Assembly: GCA_023132155.1 (NCBI GenBank)
Contig: JAGLYP010000018.1
Coordinates: 1 to 43,006, forward strand
Length of the DNA: 43,006 nucleotides
Direction of reading: 5' to 3'
Source: Candidatus Parcubacteria bacterium
Lineage (GTDB): Bacteria; Patescibacteriota; Patescibacteriia; Patescibacteriales; UBA12075
Position numbers and translations under genes: made by a program. The notes below the pieces were generated by a model. That model was not told where the DNA came from. It ran no database searches and saw only the letters and a program-made list of their open reading frames with translations. The first letter of the stretch is position 1. The number at the start of each line of letters is the position of its first letter. Below are positions 7,585 to 16,378 of the stretch, piece by piece.

Positions 7585-8637
7585 ATGAGTGAAGATAAAA
7601 GTAAAAACGTAAAAAATAAAGATGAAAAAAAAGGCGAAAAAGATGAAAAATTAAGCGCGGCAATGGACGCTATGGAACAAATAAAATCAAGATTCGGCGA
7701 AGGCTCTATTATGAAATTCGGCGAAGCCAGAAAAGTGGATGTTGATGCGGTGCCAACAGGATGCCTTTCTTTGGATATTGCCCTTGGAATTAACGGCGTT
7801 CCCCGCGGCAGAGTTATTGAAATTTACGGGCCGGAAGCATCGGGTAAAACCACATTGGCTCAGCATATTATTTCCGAGGTGCAAAAATTGGGCGGCATCG
7901 CCGCTTTTGTTGATGCTGAACATGCTTTGGATCCTGATTACGCGTCTAAAATCGGGATTAATATTAAAGATATGCTTATTTCCCAGCCGGACACGGGAGA
8001 ACAAGCCTTGGAAATAGTTGAAACCTTGGTTCGTTCCAACGCGGTTGATGTAATAGTTATTGATTCAGTGGCCGCTTTGGTTCCGCAAAAAGAAATTGAA
8101 GGCGAAATGGGCGATCAGCATATGGGATTGCAAGCCAGGTTAATGAGCCAGGCGCTTAGAAAATTAACAGGAATTGTCGCCAAGACCGGAACGGTTGTAA
8201 TTTTTATCAATCAAACCCGCCACAAAATCGGCGTATTTTTCGGCAATCCGGAAGTTACTACCGGAGGCAATGCTTTAAAATTTTATTCATCAGTCAGGAT
8301 TGAAGTAAGAAGAAGCGCGCAAATCAAGCAGGGCGACAGAATAATCGGCAATCGCGTTAAAGTAAAAATCGTAAAAAATAAAGTCGCGGCGCCGTTTAAA
8401 ACTTGTGAATTTGATATAATGTACAACGAAGGCATTTCAATCGCCGGCGACTTGCTTGATGCAGGCACGGTTTATGGAGTAATTAAAAAGGCCGGAAATT
8501 CATACTCATTTGAAGAAATAAAACTCGGAGTAGGCAGGGAAGCCGCGAAAAGATTCTTGCGCGCCGATAAAAAGCTTATGAAAGAAATCAGAAAAAAAAT
8601 TATGGCGGAAGTGCAGGCAAGGGAGGTGGAGGAATAA
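7585..8637 (+). CDS. recA: Recombinase RecA
   Basis: Normal-length (350-residue) RecA. After a lysine-rich N-terminal extension come '[21 protein letters not shown]', Walker [10 protein letters not shown] (about 82-90), the '[13 protein letters not shown]' catalytic-glutamate segment, Walker B '[14 protein letters not shown]', and loop L2 '[20 protein letters not shown]'. The C-terminal domain ends in a charged 'VQAREVEE' tail. RecA polymerises on single-stranded DNA and drives strand exchange and recombinational repair. Relative to the E. coli L2 loop (NQIRMKIGVMF), three positions differ, including H in place of M197. No intein is present. The gene converges on efp across a strong bidirectional hairpin. 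Confidence 0.98.
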   Translation: MSEDKSKNVKNKDEKKGEKDEKLSAAMDAMEQIKSRFGEGSIMKFGEARKVDVDAVPTGCLSLDIALGINGVPRGRVIEIYGPEASGKTTLAQHIISEVQKLGGIAAFVDAEHALDPDYASKIGINIKDMLISQPDTGEQALEIVETLVRSNAVDVIVIDSVAALVPQKEIEGEMGDQHMGLQARLMSQALRKLTGIVAKTGTVVIFINQTRHKIGVFFGNPEVTTGGNALKFYSSVRIEVRRSAQIKQGDRIIGNRVKVKIVKNKVAAPFKTCEFDIMYNEGISIAGDLLDAGTVYGVIKKAGNSYSFEEIKLGVGREAAKRFLRADKKLMKEIRKKIMAEVQAREVEE

Positions 8638-8654
8638 TATAATTTTTGATTTCA

Positions 8655-8746
8655 GATTTATGATTTCAGATTTTTGGTATAAAAAAATATCGGATTTAAA
8701 CTCCGATGTTTTTTACTTTTACATCATAAATCTAAAATCATAAATC
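8655..8746. terminator. Bidirectional terminator between recA and efp
   Basis: The core stem pairs AAAAAATATCGGA (8682-8694) with TCCGATGTTTTTT (8702-8714) around a 7-nt loop, with A and T runs on both sides so that it can serve both converging genes. Outer arms 8655-8673 and 8728-8746, built of GATTTATGATTT/AAATCATAAATC, pair as well. The outer arms use the same ATGATTT heptamer that is repeated elsewhere in the window. Confidence 0.8.
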
Positions 8747-8756
8747 GTAAATTTGC

Positions 8757-9314
8757 CTAGATTCTCTCCACATACTCCCCAGTCTCCGTATTAATGCGAA
8801 TAACATCTCCCTCGTTTACAAATAACGGCGCGGTAATAGTTGCCCCGCCTTCCAGTTCAACTTGTTTTGTAACATTGCCGGCTGAATTTCCTTTGACTCC
8901 CGGAGGGGCTGATATAACTTTAAGCTCAATTTTAACCGGCAAATCTATCGCAACGGGATTTCCGTTAAAATAAAGCACATCAACATCTACGCCTTCTTTT
9001 AAAAATCTAGCCTTCTCTCCAACGGCTTCCAAGGAAATTTCAAACTGCTCATAAGACGCGTTATCCATTAAATAAACATTGGCTTCGTCTTTGTACATGT
9101 AGTTGGCTTTTTTCTTTTCAATGTTGGCCTCTTCCGCTTTATCATTTCCCTGAAAAGTCTTGTTTAGAGCGCTGCCTGTAATCAAATTTTTTAATTTAAC
9201 TTTCAAAACAGCTCCTCCTCGTCCCATTTTATGATGGTCTGCCCCGACAATTAAATAAGGTTCTTTGTTAACCTCAATAATTTTGCCAAGTTTTATTTCG
9301 TTTAGGTTTAACAT
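8757..9314 (-). CDS. efp: Elongation factor P
   Basis: A complete 185-residue EF-P with the three-barrel layout: KOW-like N-terminal domain (1-65), central OB domain, and C-terminal OB domain ending 'GDVIRINTETGEYVERI'. EF-P binds between the P and E sites of the ribosome and relieves stalling at proline runs. The loop tip reads 'HHKMGRGGAV', placing arginine (R32) where E. coli has the modified lysine 34. Arg-type EF-Ps of Pseudomonas are rhamnosylated by EarP, but no earP is visible here, so modification is unknown. It is last in the rpsF-ssb-rpsR-efp set, at the place where many bacteria have rplI. Confidence 0.95.
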   Translation of the reverse strand: MLNLNEIKLGKIIEVNKEPYLIVGADHHKMGRGGAVLKVKLKNLITGSALNKTFQGNDKAEEANIEKKKANYMYKDEANVYLMDNASYEQFEISLEAVGEKARFLKEGVDVDVLYFNGNPVAIDLPVKIELKVISAPPGVKGNSAGNVTKQVELEGGATITAPLFVNEGDVIRINTETGEYVERI

Positions 9315-9330
9315 AAAATATTGCTAAAGT

Positions 9331-9552
9331 TTATCTTATATACGGAAGCAAGGCCATAACACGCGCGTTTTTAATGGCAAGCGCGAGTTTTCTTTGATGC
9401 TTGGAGCAAAGACCTGTTTTTTTTCTTGGAAAAATCTTTTTGTAAGTGTTAATAAAATTACGCAAAGTGCGAATATCTTTGTAATCAACTTCTTTGATTC
9501 CGTTTTCGCAAAAATAACAAGTCTTTTTTGTTTCAATTTGGTTATTGTTCAT
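9331..9552 (-). CDS. rpsR: 30S ribosomal protein S18
   Basis: The 73-residue protein shows the S18 core 'DYKDIRTLRNFINTYKKIFPRKKTGLCSKHQRKLALAIKNARVMALLPY'-type pattern. It has retained zinc-ribbon residues C12-x2-C15 and C-x2-H in 'GLCSKH', so it looks like the zinc-binding (C+) form. S18 pairs with S6 on the platform of the small subunit. The gene lies 18 bp downstream of ssb and 16 bp upstream of efp. Confidence 0.95.
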   Translation of the reverse strand: MNNNQIETKKTCYFCENGIKEVDYKDIRTLRNFINTYKKIFPRKKTGLCSKHQRKLALAIKNARVMALLPYIR

Positions 9553-9570
9553 ATTTTCTAAAATTATTTA

Positions 9571-10041
9571 TTAAAAAGGGATATTTTCTACTTTAATTTC
9601 GTCTTCTTCCGGTTGTTGATTGCCCGCGAGTTCGTTGCTTTCTACTGTCGGTTCATTGCTTTCGCTTGGCGCGGGCGGCGCCTCGGAGGGAAAAGAACCG
9701 CCACCGGTACTGCCGATTCTATCAAGCATAATCATATTGTCGGCGACAATTTCAGTGCGATAGCGTTTAACACCATCTTGTCCAACCCAGTCTCTGGTTT
9801 GCAGGCGGCCTTCAATATATATTTTTGCTCCCTTTTTAAGGTATTGCCCGCAAATTTCCGCTAACCTTCTCCACGCGACAATGTTGTGAAACTCAACTCT
9901 TTCTTGTTTTTGTCCGGCTTGATCAGTCCATATTTGATTAGTAGCAACGCTAAATGACGCTACCGGCGTTCCATTGGGAGTGTTTCTTAATTCCGGGTCG
10001 CGGGTCAAATTTCCGATAATCATTGCTTTATTAAGATTCAT
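9571..10041 (-). CDS. ssb: Single-stranded DNA-binding protein
   Basis: The 156-residue protein begins with a classic OB fold ('[35 protein letters not shown]', residues 1-105). A flexible Gly/Pro/Glu-rich linker follows, and the acidic tip ends ...EIKVENIPF. The terminal -PF with acidic residues is the conserved peptide that recruits repair and replication proteins. It covers single-stranded DNA during replication, repair and RecA loading. Its place between rpsF and rpsR is the usual bacterial order. A perfect 10-bp-plus hairpin (10055-10079) lies in the 79-bp gap from rpsF and may tune relative expression. Confidence 0.95.
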   Translation of the reverse strand: MNLNKAMIIGNLTRDPELRNTPNGTPVASFSVATNQIWTDQAGQKQERVEFHNIVAWRRLAEICGQYLKKGAKIYIEGRLQTRDWVGQDGVKRYRTEIVADNMIMLDRIGSTGGGSFPSEAPPAPSESNEPTVESNELAGNQQPEEDEIKVENIPF

Positions 10042-10054
10042 AAATTTGTTTGCC

Positions 10055-10079
10055 GCGCATCATTTTTAAAATGATACGC
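10055..10079. other. Hairpin between rpsF and ssb
   Basis: GCG-ATCATTTT arms pair with AAAATGAT-CGC around a minimal loop within the 79-bp rpsF-ssb gap. No U tract follows on the minus strand. An mRNA-stability or partial-termination role is possible. Confidence 0.4.
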
Positions 10080-10120
10080 CGGCTAATTAGTTATTAAAGA
10101 TATTTTTATTAAAAAATTTT

Positions 10121-10618
10121 TTATAATAAATCATCCGTTTCCAAAATTTTATCCAGTTTTTCGTCTAACTGTTTCATATCAACTTTTTGTTCAGTTTTTT
10201 TACTTTCCTTTTTATCAATAATCTTGCTTTCTTTTTTTTCTTCTTTAATTTTTTCACTAATTTTCTTTTCTTCCCGCATTTTTTCGGCTTTAATTTCTTT
10301 TTCGCTGAGCAATTTTTTAACAACGATCATATGCCGTAAAATTTCATTGTTTAGGCGAAATTCCCGATTGATTTTATTAATATTTTCGCTCAGACAATCA
10401 AATTCAGCTAAAGAATAATAACCGTAATGAAAATGTTTTATCGGATAAGTAAATTTTTTCTTGCCCCATTCCTCGCTATATGTAATCTTTCCGCTGTTAT
10501 CGGTAATGGTTTTGTGCGCGGTTTTAACCACATTTTTTAATTCGTCTTCCGAATATTTATTGGAAACAATAAATAATAATTCATAATGAGGAATTTCTGC
10601 TGATTTATTTTTTGCCAT
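10121..10618 (-). CDS. rpsF: 30S ribosomal protein S6 with a charged C-terminal tail
   Basis: Residues 10-100 match the S6 fold: 'YELLFIVSNKYSEDELKNVV', 'WGKKKFTYPIKHFHYGYYSLAEF', and 'INREFRLNNEILRHMIVVK'. A 60-residue Lys/Glu-rich extension follows, likely helical, making it 165 residues against roughly 100-135 for typical S6. S6 forms a heterodimer with S18 on the 30S platform. It heads the rpsF-ssb-rpsR-efp operon and is preceded by a leader of about 180 nt with several stems. In other bacteria the S6:S18 complex can bind its own leader. Confidence 0.93.
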   Translation of the reverse strand: MAKNKSAEIPHYELLFIVSNKYSEDELKNVVKTAHKTITDNSGKITYSEEWGKKKFTYPIKHFHYGYYSLAEFDCLSENINKINREFRLNNEILRHMIVVKKLLSEKEIKAEKMREEKKISEKIKEEKKESKIIDKKESKKTEQKVDMKQLDEKLDKILETDDLL

Positions 10619-10673
10619 AATATTTGCGGGCTTTAATAGAGTTTACTAAAAGACCGTGATTAAATTTAAATAA

Positions 10674-10750
10674 AAAATCCCCAAGATATTCTCTAATACT
10701 AGGGATTTTATTGAGAATACCTTTAGTTCTGCTTAATTTGTTTCAGAACT
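10674..10750 (-). promoter_or_regulatory. Structured rpsF leader with mutually exclusive stems
   Basis: On the minus strand the order is: hairpin AGTTCTG/CAGAACT (10750-10744 with 10731-10725), then AGGTATTCTC (10722-10713), AAAATCCC (10709-10702), GAGAATATCT (10693-10684), and GGGATTTT followed by TT (10681-10672). The AAAATCCC/GGGATTTT stem with its U tract looks like a terminator. The AGGTATTCTC/GAGAATATCT stem (10 bp, one G-U) crosses it, so both cannot form as simple hairpins. This fits attenuation or a pseudoknotted ribosomal-protein leader. Confidence 0.5.
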
Positions 10751-10803
10751 GCCTATAAAAATAAGCGCGGAAAAGGTTTTTTGATTGTTTTAATTGTAAA
10801 TAT

Positions 10804-10832
10804 ATCCTAGCATAGAGTTAAAAAAAATGCAA
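10804..10832 (-). promoter_or_regulatory. rpsF operon promoter
   Basis: On the minus strand TTGCAT (10832-10827), a 17-bp spacer and TAGGAT (10809-10804) with an upstream TG form an extended sigma-70 promoter. The start would be near 10797, leaving a leader of about 180 nt before rpsF. Confidence 0.55.
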
Positions 10833-10868
10833 AGTTAAATCCTTGAAATTAGCTTATTTTGTGGAATT

Positions 10869-10877
10869 TGATATAAT
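10869..10877 (+). promoter_or_regulatory. Extended -10 promoter for the THUMP methyltransferase
   Basis: TGA-TATAAT lies inside the longer open frame that could begin at 10843. A start near 10884 therefore supports translation from the ATG at 10912 rather than an upstream codon. Confidence 0.5.
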
Positions 10878-10911
10878 TAAATTTATAACATATAGATATA
10901 AATACACTTAT

Positions 10912-12093
10912 ATGAAATATTTTTTTGAGTTAGGCAATAATCCCGCGTTATCAATCGCGGAAATTTTTTCAGTTTTAGGGGCGCGTGAAAATTATAAAAT
11001 AATTAATAATAAAATATTAATTATAGAATCTGAAACAGAATTGGAAGAAAAAAAATTAATTCAACGAATGGGCGGCGTGATTAAAATCGGCAAAATCATC
11101 CTTGAAGAAGTTAAAAAAATAAATTTAGAAAATTTAAGCGAGTATCTTGAAGAACAAACAAAAGCGGAATCAAAAATTTTTTTCGGGTTTTCCTATTATG
11201 GAAGCAAAAGAATAAATTTAAAACCTTTGGGAATGGAAACGAAAAAATATTTTAAGCAAAAAGGCTTATCAAGCCGCTGGGTAAACAGCAAAGAAAACAT
11301 TTTATCAAGCGTAGTTGTGGAGCAGAACAATTTAATTAAAAAAGGGTTTGAATTGGTTGTAATAGAAAATAAAGAAAATTTTTTAGTTGGCGAAACAAAA
11401 GCCGTCCAGCCTTTTAAAGAACTATCTTTTAGGGATTATGGCCGGCCGGCAAGAGATGATCGTTCCGGAATGCTCCCGCCGAAATTGGCGCAAATAATGA
11501 TAAATTTAGCGCTCGCTCCTTTTGAAAATAAAAAGAACGCGGTTTTGCTGGATCCGTTTTGCGGTTCAGGCACGCTCTTAACAGAAGCTTGTTTGAGGGA
11601 CATTAAAAATATTATCGGAACCGATATTTCCCCCAAAGCCGTTTTAGACGCGAAAAAAAATATTAATTGGGCTATAAAGAATAAAGGAAAAGATAAGGCG
11701 CGAATATTTGAATGCGATGTAAAAAAAATCGCGAACAAAATTCAAAAAAAATCAATTGACGCGATTGCAACGGAACCGTATTTGGGGCCGCAACGCGGAA
11801 GAATTGATATTAAAAAAACCGTGAAAGCATTAGAGGAGTTATATACGAAGGCTTTCGCGCGATTTGCTAAAATTTTAAAGCCAAAAAGGAGAATTGTAAT
11901 AATTTTTCCGGTTTTTAATTTGGGGAAAAATAAAAAAGTTTTTATAAACCCGGAGTTTTTACAATTTAAAACAGTTTTTCCTTTGCCGGAAAAACTGTTG
12001 GAAAAATATAAAAATCTTTTAAGCAAAAGAGGCGCGATTGTTTACGGACGGCAAGGGCAAAGAGTTTGGCGGGAAATTTTGATTTTGGAGTAA
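10912..12093 (+). CDS. THUMP-domain RNA N2-guanine methyltransferase (Trm11/TrmG10-like)
   Basis: From this ATG the protein has 393 residues. It begins 'MKYFFELGNNPALSIAEI', the typical N-terminus of Trm11/TrmN-type proteins, with a THUMP-like RNA-binding region to about 180. A Rossmann methyltransferase follows, with SAM motif DPFCGSGT (about 213-220), 'IIGTDISPKAV', and catalytic motif 'ATEPYLGP' (about 286), a variant of the D/N-P-P-Y motif of N2-guanine methyltransferases. The likely substrate is tRNA guanine 10 or a similar position, but 23S rRNA cannot be excluded. An upstream in-frame ATG at 10843 overlaps the promoter and adds an unrelated 23-residue stretch, so the shorter start is preferred. 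Confidence 0.8.
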   Translation: MKYFFELGNNPALSIAEIFSVLGARENYKIINNKILIIESETELEEKKLIQRMGGVIKIGKIILEEVKKINLENLSEYLEEQTKAESKIFFGFSYYGSKRINLKPLGMETKKYFKQKGLSSRWVNSKENILSSVVVEQNNLIKKGFELVVIENKENFLVGETKAVQPFKELSFRDYGRPARDDRSGMLPPKLAQIMINLALAPFENKKNAVLLDPFCGSGTLLTEACLRDIKNIIGTDISPKAVLDAKKNINWAIKNKGKDKARIFECDVKKIANKIQKKSIDAIATEPYLGPQRGRIDIKKTVKALEELYTKAFARFAKILKPKRRIVIIFPVFNLGKNKKVFINPEFLQFKTVFPLPEKLLEKYKNLLSKRGAIVYGRQGQRVWREILILE

Positions 12094-12221
12094 AAGGCGG
12101 GATTTTACCAAATAACCGCAGCTGGATAACTTTGTTAATTTTTTTATGCGATTCATGTATTACAGATATCTCCTTCCTCTGTCGCTTCAGTCGAGATGAC
12201 AAAAAAACAGGAATGACAAAT

Positions 12222-14969
12222 TTAATCCCCAACCGTCCCGCTCTCTATTTTCTCCAAATTTTCATCAGTGATTCCCAGTGATAAAAAACGCATAATTTCA
12301 TAAGCCGATTCCCCGTCTTTCATATAATAGCGCCGCCTATCGTCGGGGTTTAAATACCATGCTTCGCCGCGCGATTCAACCTGCAAAAGAATTTTGCCTT
12401 TTAATTTTCCGGTTAAAGTATTATTAATCTCTGTTTTGCCCGCGCCGAGCGGGTTGTAAGAACCTAAAACCTCCTCTCCGTCATCATAACCGTCGCCATC
12501 GCTATCTCTGTCATACATATCGGTTCCCAATGCTTCTTCCATTTTATCCGGAATTAAGTCGCCGTCATAATCCCACTCATCAAAACGATTATCAAGGCCG
12601 ATTGGAATTTTATTTAAATCTTCATTTGTGATTCCCAGACCGAACTTTCTTAGCATTTCATAAGCTGTTTCCCCGTCTTTCATATAGTAGCGTTTTCTGC
12701 TGGCAGTATCAACATACCAGGCCTCGCCGCGCGATTCAACCTGCAAGAGTATGCGGCCGCTTAATTTATCTCCAAGTGAATATGATATTTCAGGAACAGC
12801 CAGTTGGAATTTTTTGTCAGGACTGATAATTTGATTATTCGCGAATTGTATAATCACTGTTTGGTTTTTATTGTTTTCAGCATATAGCACTTGCCCGTAT
12901 TCTATTTTATCGTCTATAACGGTAAAAAGATAAGGATTTGGCGTCAATGAAATATTGATAGAATTTTCTTTACTGCTTGCGGTTTTTAATTTTTTGCCTT
13001 TAACAAAGTAACCGTTGTCGTTTTCAATCAATTCGTAAATATTTACGGTTTTGCCGGCAAGAGTTTCGTTTGAACCGTTTTTTATGATGATTCGCGTATT
13101 ATTTTTAACCAAGTTAAAAGTATTGCGCGTCCTGTTTTTAATATTAATGTTCCAAAAGGAATTATCTTTGCCTAAATAATCTTTAACCGCTGCCGCGTAA
13201 TATCCGTTTGGGTATTCAAAACGCGCGTTGCCGCGTACATCGGTTTTGGCTGATTTTAATTTTTTTCCCAATATGTATTCGCCATTCGCGCTTCTTTTTT
13301 GTTCATAAAGATTAATCATTTCATCTTGGATAACCGTGCCATCGGGGTTTTTGCAGTTTAAAATAATATCGCTATAAACATAGTTTAAGTTAAAATTTTC
13401 ATTTTTATTTATATTTAAATCATATTCAATAAAATTGGCGCCTTCCTCGCCCTTGCTTTCAATTATATATGTGCCGCGCTTATTTTTGTCGTAAGGATGA
13501 TCATAGGAAACATAAATAGTAACCATGCCTTCTTCACTTGTGTTGAGCTTGGAAGAAACCAAATCTTGTTTTTCTTTAATCGGCATATCGTCCGCGTCGT
13601 ATTTTTGCGTATAAATGGAAAAGCTATGATTTTTAACCAGTTCCTTATGGCCGTTTCGCAAAATAATGTTAAAACTTGGCAGTTGTTTGGTGATTTTAAT
13701 ATCCTGCCCGCAGCTAAATTGAATTTCGTTAAAATACCAAAAGTCACCAACAGAAGAATTTTTATCATAAATTTGCAAGGCATACTTTTTTCTTGGATCA
13801 GGGTAAACAGTAACAACGCCTTCACCGTTTTCGTTAACAATTCCTTCGTCCAATTTTTCGTCAATTGCCGGCAGTCCGTCCGCGTCGGTAATTTGTTCAT
13901 ATAAATTATAATTTAATCCCGGTATTAAATTATAATCAAGGTTTTTAGTATAAAGTGAAAAAATTGAAGCCGCGGAGCAAGCACCATCTCCTGACTCCCA
14001 AGAGTCATTTGTATTTAAGGCGTAAGCGCTTCTTTTCTGATCATTGATTTCCAAATCCCAAAAATATGTGTATTGACCGTTTTTTCCTGTTAATCGCGCG
14101 GCATAAATTCCAGCCGGATATTTAAAAGCCGCTATACCGAAATCGTCAGTATAAATATCTTTTATTTTTTCACCGAGAATATCATTGGAATCTTCATCTT
14201 CAACTTGCTCAAATATTTCAATTTTTTCATTGGCAGGAAAAGGAATATCATTTTTATCGCGCAATTCGAGTTTTAGTTCGCTAAAAATATAATTAATTTC
14301 AGTTTCATTTCCAGCGTCTGCTTGAATGTCATATACGGCGTAAACGCCTTTATTTGAATTGGTTTTTTCGAAAATATAATAGCCGTTGTTAACATTAATC
14401 GACTCTTGTTCGCTTGGAACATAAACCGTAACCTCTCCCTTGTCTCCGGTATTTAGGGTTGCAAGCAAATTTCCTCTTTCTTTTATCGGTTCGTTATCAG
14501 CGTCATATTTTTGCAAATACAGATTAAAACTCTCGTTTTTCATTAAATTTTCATCAGCATCTCTGAGAATAAATTTTATTGAGCTTAAAACATTGCTTTG
14601 CTCTGAATTTTCGCCGCAGGAAATTGTATTGTTATAAAACCAAAACACCGATTCTTCTTTTGCGATATGGCTTATTTTATAAACGTAATGCTCGCTTTTC
14701 GGCTCTTTTATAATAGCGCTAAAAAATCCGGTAATCGCGCTGGTTTTTCCCGAACTGACTTTAAGACCGTATTTCGGATTATTATCCGCGTCATATATTT
14801 GTTCGTAAACCTCAACGCTTATATTTGGAACAAAATCACCGTTGGCGTTTCTGACTACAAAATTAATAAGCGCGTTCGCGCATTCTTCTTCTTGCGCGAT
14901 AATTTTTATCGGAATAGCTAAAAAATTAATTAAAAAAATCAGAATTAGAATTAAAAATTTTTTGAGCAT
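12222..14969 (-). CDS. Large secreted repeat protein with calcium-binding TSP3 repeat
   Basis: The 915-residue protein has a signal peptide (1-25). It then carries seven related beta-rich repeats of about 85-110 residues, each with a 'F.lr....l....v.iYeQ..DaD..p..g.kl....T...G...f.yp.g.Y' pattern like prealbumin/CNA-B folds. They run in an A-B-C-A-B-C-C' order. From about 730 to the end are two copies of the Patescibacteria surface module 'LLQVESRGEAWYV...RYYMKDGE.AYE'. Between them (about 795-843) is a thrombospondin type-3 segment with 'DYDGDLIPD' and 'DSDGDGYDDGEE' calcium loops. No C-terminal membrane anchor is evident, so it is probably secreted or held by partners. It ends a tight three-gene set with a histidine kinase and another giant surface protein. 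Confidence 0.75.
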   Translation of the reverse strand: MLKKFLILILIFLINFLAIPIKIIAQEEECANALINFVVRNANGDFVPNISVEVYEQIYDADNNPKYGLKVSSGKTSAITGFFSAIIKEPKSEHYVYKISHIAKEESVFWFYNNTISCGENSEQSNVLSSIKFILRDADENLMKNESFNLYLQKYDADNEPIKERGNLLATLNTGDKGEVTVYVPSEQESINVNNGYYIFEKTNSNKGVYAVYDIQADAGNETEINYIFSELKLELRDKNDIPFPANEKIEIFEQVEDEDSNDILGEKIKDIYTDDFGIAAFKYPAGIYAARLTGKNGQYTYFWDLEINDQKRSAYALNTNDSWESGDGACSAASIFSLYTKNLDYNLIPGLNYNLYEQITDADGLPAIDEKLDEGIVNENGEGVVTVYPDPRKKYALQIYDKNSSVGDFWYFNEIQFSCGQDIKITKQLPSFNIILRNGHKELVKNHSFSIYTQKYDADDMPIKEKQDLVSSKLNTSEEGMVTIYVSYDHPYDKNKRGTYIIESKGEEGANFIEYDLNINKNENFNLNYVYSDIILNCKNPDGTVIQDEMINLYEQKRSANGEYILGKKLKSAKTDVRGNARFEYPNGYYAAAVKDYLGKDNSFWNINIKNRTRNTFNLVKNNTRIIIKNGSNETLAGKTVNIYELIENDNGYFVKGKKLKTASSKENSINISLTPNPYLFTVIDDKIEYGQVLYAENNKNQTVIIQFANNQIISPDKKFQLAVPEISYSLGDKLSGRILLQVESRGEAWYVDTASRKRYYMKDGETAYEMLRKFGLGITNEDLNKIPIGLDNRFDEWDYDGDLIPDKMEEALGTDMYDRDSDGDGYDDGEEVLGSYNPLGAGKTEINNTLTGKLKGKILLQVESRGEAWYLNPDDRRRYYMKDGESAYEIMRFLSLGITDENLEKIESGTVGD

Positions 14970-14986
14970 AAATTTTATTATATTTT

Positions 14987-16369
14987 TTAACTTTTAACAA
15001 TCGGAAAAAGCAAAGTTATTTGCGTGCCGACTCCTTTTATTGAGTCAATCATAATCTCTCCTCCCATAAGTTCAACGAATTTTTTGGTAATCCAAAGTCC
15101 AAGTCCTGTGCCTACGATATTTTTAGTTTTATCGCTTTGAATGCGGTAAAATTTTTCAAACAGTCTTTCTCTTTCTTTGCTTGACATGCCTATTCCAGTG
15201 TCTTTTATTGTTATTTCCAGAATTGAGGCATTGTCTTTTTCTTTGGTAATAATTTTTATGCCTCCATTTTCCGTATATTTAATGGCATTGCCGATTAAAT
15301 TAATCAAAACCTGTTTTAAGCGGTCAGTATCAACATTTATTATCGGCAAAATTTGCGTATTGCTTTTGAAATCAAGGTATAATTTTTTATTTTCCGCCTG
15401 AACGCTTAAATTTTCAATAACTTCATTGATTATGTGGCCGGCGTCAGCCGGTTTTAAATTCATTTTTACGCGATTTTGTTCAATGCGGCTGACATTTAAC
15501 AAGTCTTCCACCAATATTGCCAAGCGCTCTGATTCACGCTGAATCATAAGCGCGCTTTTTTTGACTTTATCATTGACTTTGCCCAGCGTGCCGTCCACAA
15601 TCATTGACGTAAAACCGCGAATTCCGGTTACCGGAGTGCGCAATTCATGCGAGGCGATTGAAATAAATTCATCTTTCATTTTATCCACTTCTTTAATTTT
15701 TCTATAAAGCAAAGCGTAATCCCATAGGCGGACGGCAACCAGTAAAAACATAATTACGATTATAACCGTTCCGACTAAAATAAATATAGACGCGTTTCTG
15801 TTGTAATTTGTTAAATTATCAATTATTTCAGAGGATATTTTAATGCTGATCAGCGCTTGTTTGCTTCCGTCGCTTCCTGTCATCGGCATGGCCACTAGCC
15901 AGAAACGATTTTCAGGCGCGTCTATTTTTTGATTCGCGCCGGAAAGTCCAAGTGAATCCGTTGCCAAACCGTCATTTTTCGGCTGCAGCCATGCGAGTTT
16001 ATAAAAATAAAAATCATTTGTTTTTCCAATATTTTTTTTATCACTGGAAGCGATTATTTTAAAGTTATCGCCGTTTTTTTCCGGAATTAAAACATCAATC
16101 GCTTCAATCGCGATATTGTTTTTAATTAAAGCCTCTATTTTGATTTGTATAAAATCAGACCAAGGCAGATCGTTTTCCACTAAAGTAGCGATTGTTCTGC
16201 CCATGGAAAGCGCCTGTCTTTGCAAGGTTACATCAAGGGTTTGGTTATATTTATTAATAATAAAAACAGTGTTAAAAGTTATTAGCAGAGGGATTAGCAC
16301 AATTAAAAAAATACCATAAGCAATTTGAGACATCATCCTATTTTGTATAAAAAAATTTTTAATTTTCAT
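14987..16369 (-). CDS. Membrane sensor histidine kinase
   Basis: The 460-residue protein has transmembrane helices at about 15-34 and 193-216, which enclose a sensor domain of about 155 residues outside the membrane. No clear HAMP domain follows. HisKA has the phospho-acceptor H241 in 'SHELRTPVTGIRG'. The HATPase domain has the N box 'NLIGNAIKYTENGG', G1 'DTGIGMSSKERE', F box 'LFEKFYR' and G2 'GTGLGLWITKK', all intact. No response regulator adjoins it. The gene sits 9 bp after the 1030-residue surface protein and 17 bp before the 915-residue one, which suggests co-transcription and sensing of envelope state. The nearest OmpR-type regulator in the window (25484-26167) has its own kinase beside it. 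Confidence 0.92.
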   Translation of the reverse strand: MKIKNFFIQNRMMSQIAYGIFLIVLIPLLITFNTVFIINKYNQTLDVTLQRQALSMGRTIATLVENDLPWSDFIQIKIEALIKNNIAIEAIDVLIPEKNGDNFKIIASSDKKNIGKTNDFYFYKLAWLQPKNDGLATDSLGLSGANQKIDAPENRFWLVAMPMTGSDGSKQALISIKISSEIIDNLTNYNRNASIFILVGTVIIVIMFLLVAVRLWDYALLYRKIKEVDKMKDEFISIASHELRTPVTGIRGFTSMIVDGTLGKVNDKVKKSALMIQRESERLAILVEDLLNVSRIEQNRVKMNLKPADAGHIINEVIENLSVQAENKKLYLDFKSNTQILPIINVDTDRLKQVLINLIGNAIKYTENGGIKIITKEKDNASILEITIKDTGIGMSSKERERLFEKFYRIQSDKTKNIVGTGLGLWITKKFVELMGGEIMIDSIKGVGTQITLLFPIVKS

Positions 16370-16378
16370 TAGTTAAAA

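Noticed and set aside
10843-10911. N-terminal extension of the THUMP methyltransferase
   Set aside because: It contains the extended -10 promoter, and homologues begin at the 'KYFFELG' methionine.
12160-12221. Interspersed-repeat remnant in the gap between the THUMP methyltransferase and the 915-residue protein
   Set aside because: It has a GAGATGACA/GGAATGACA pair like repeats seen in other genomes, but only one degenerate copy is present here and no fold stands out.
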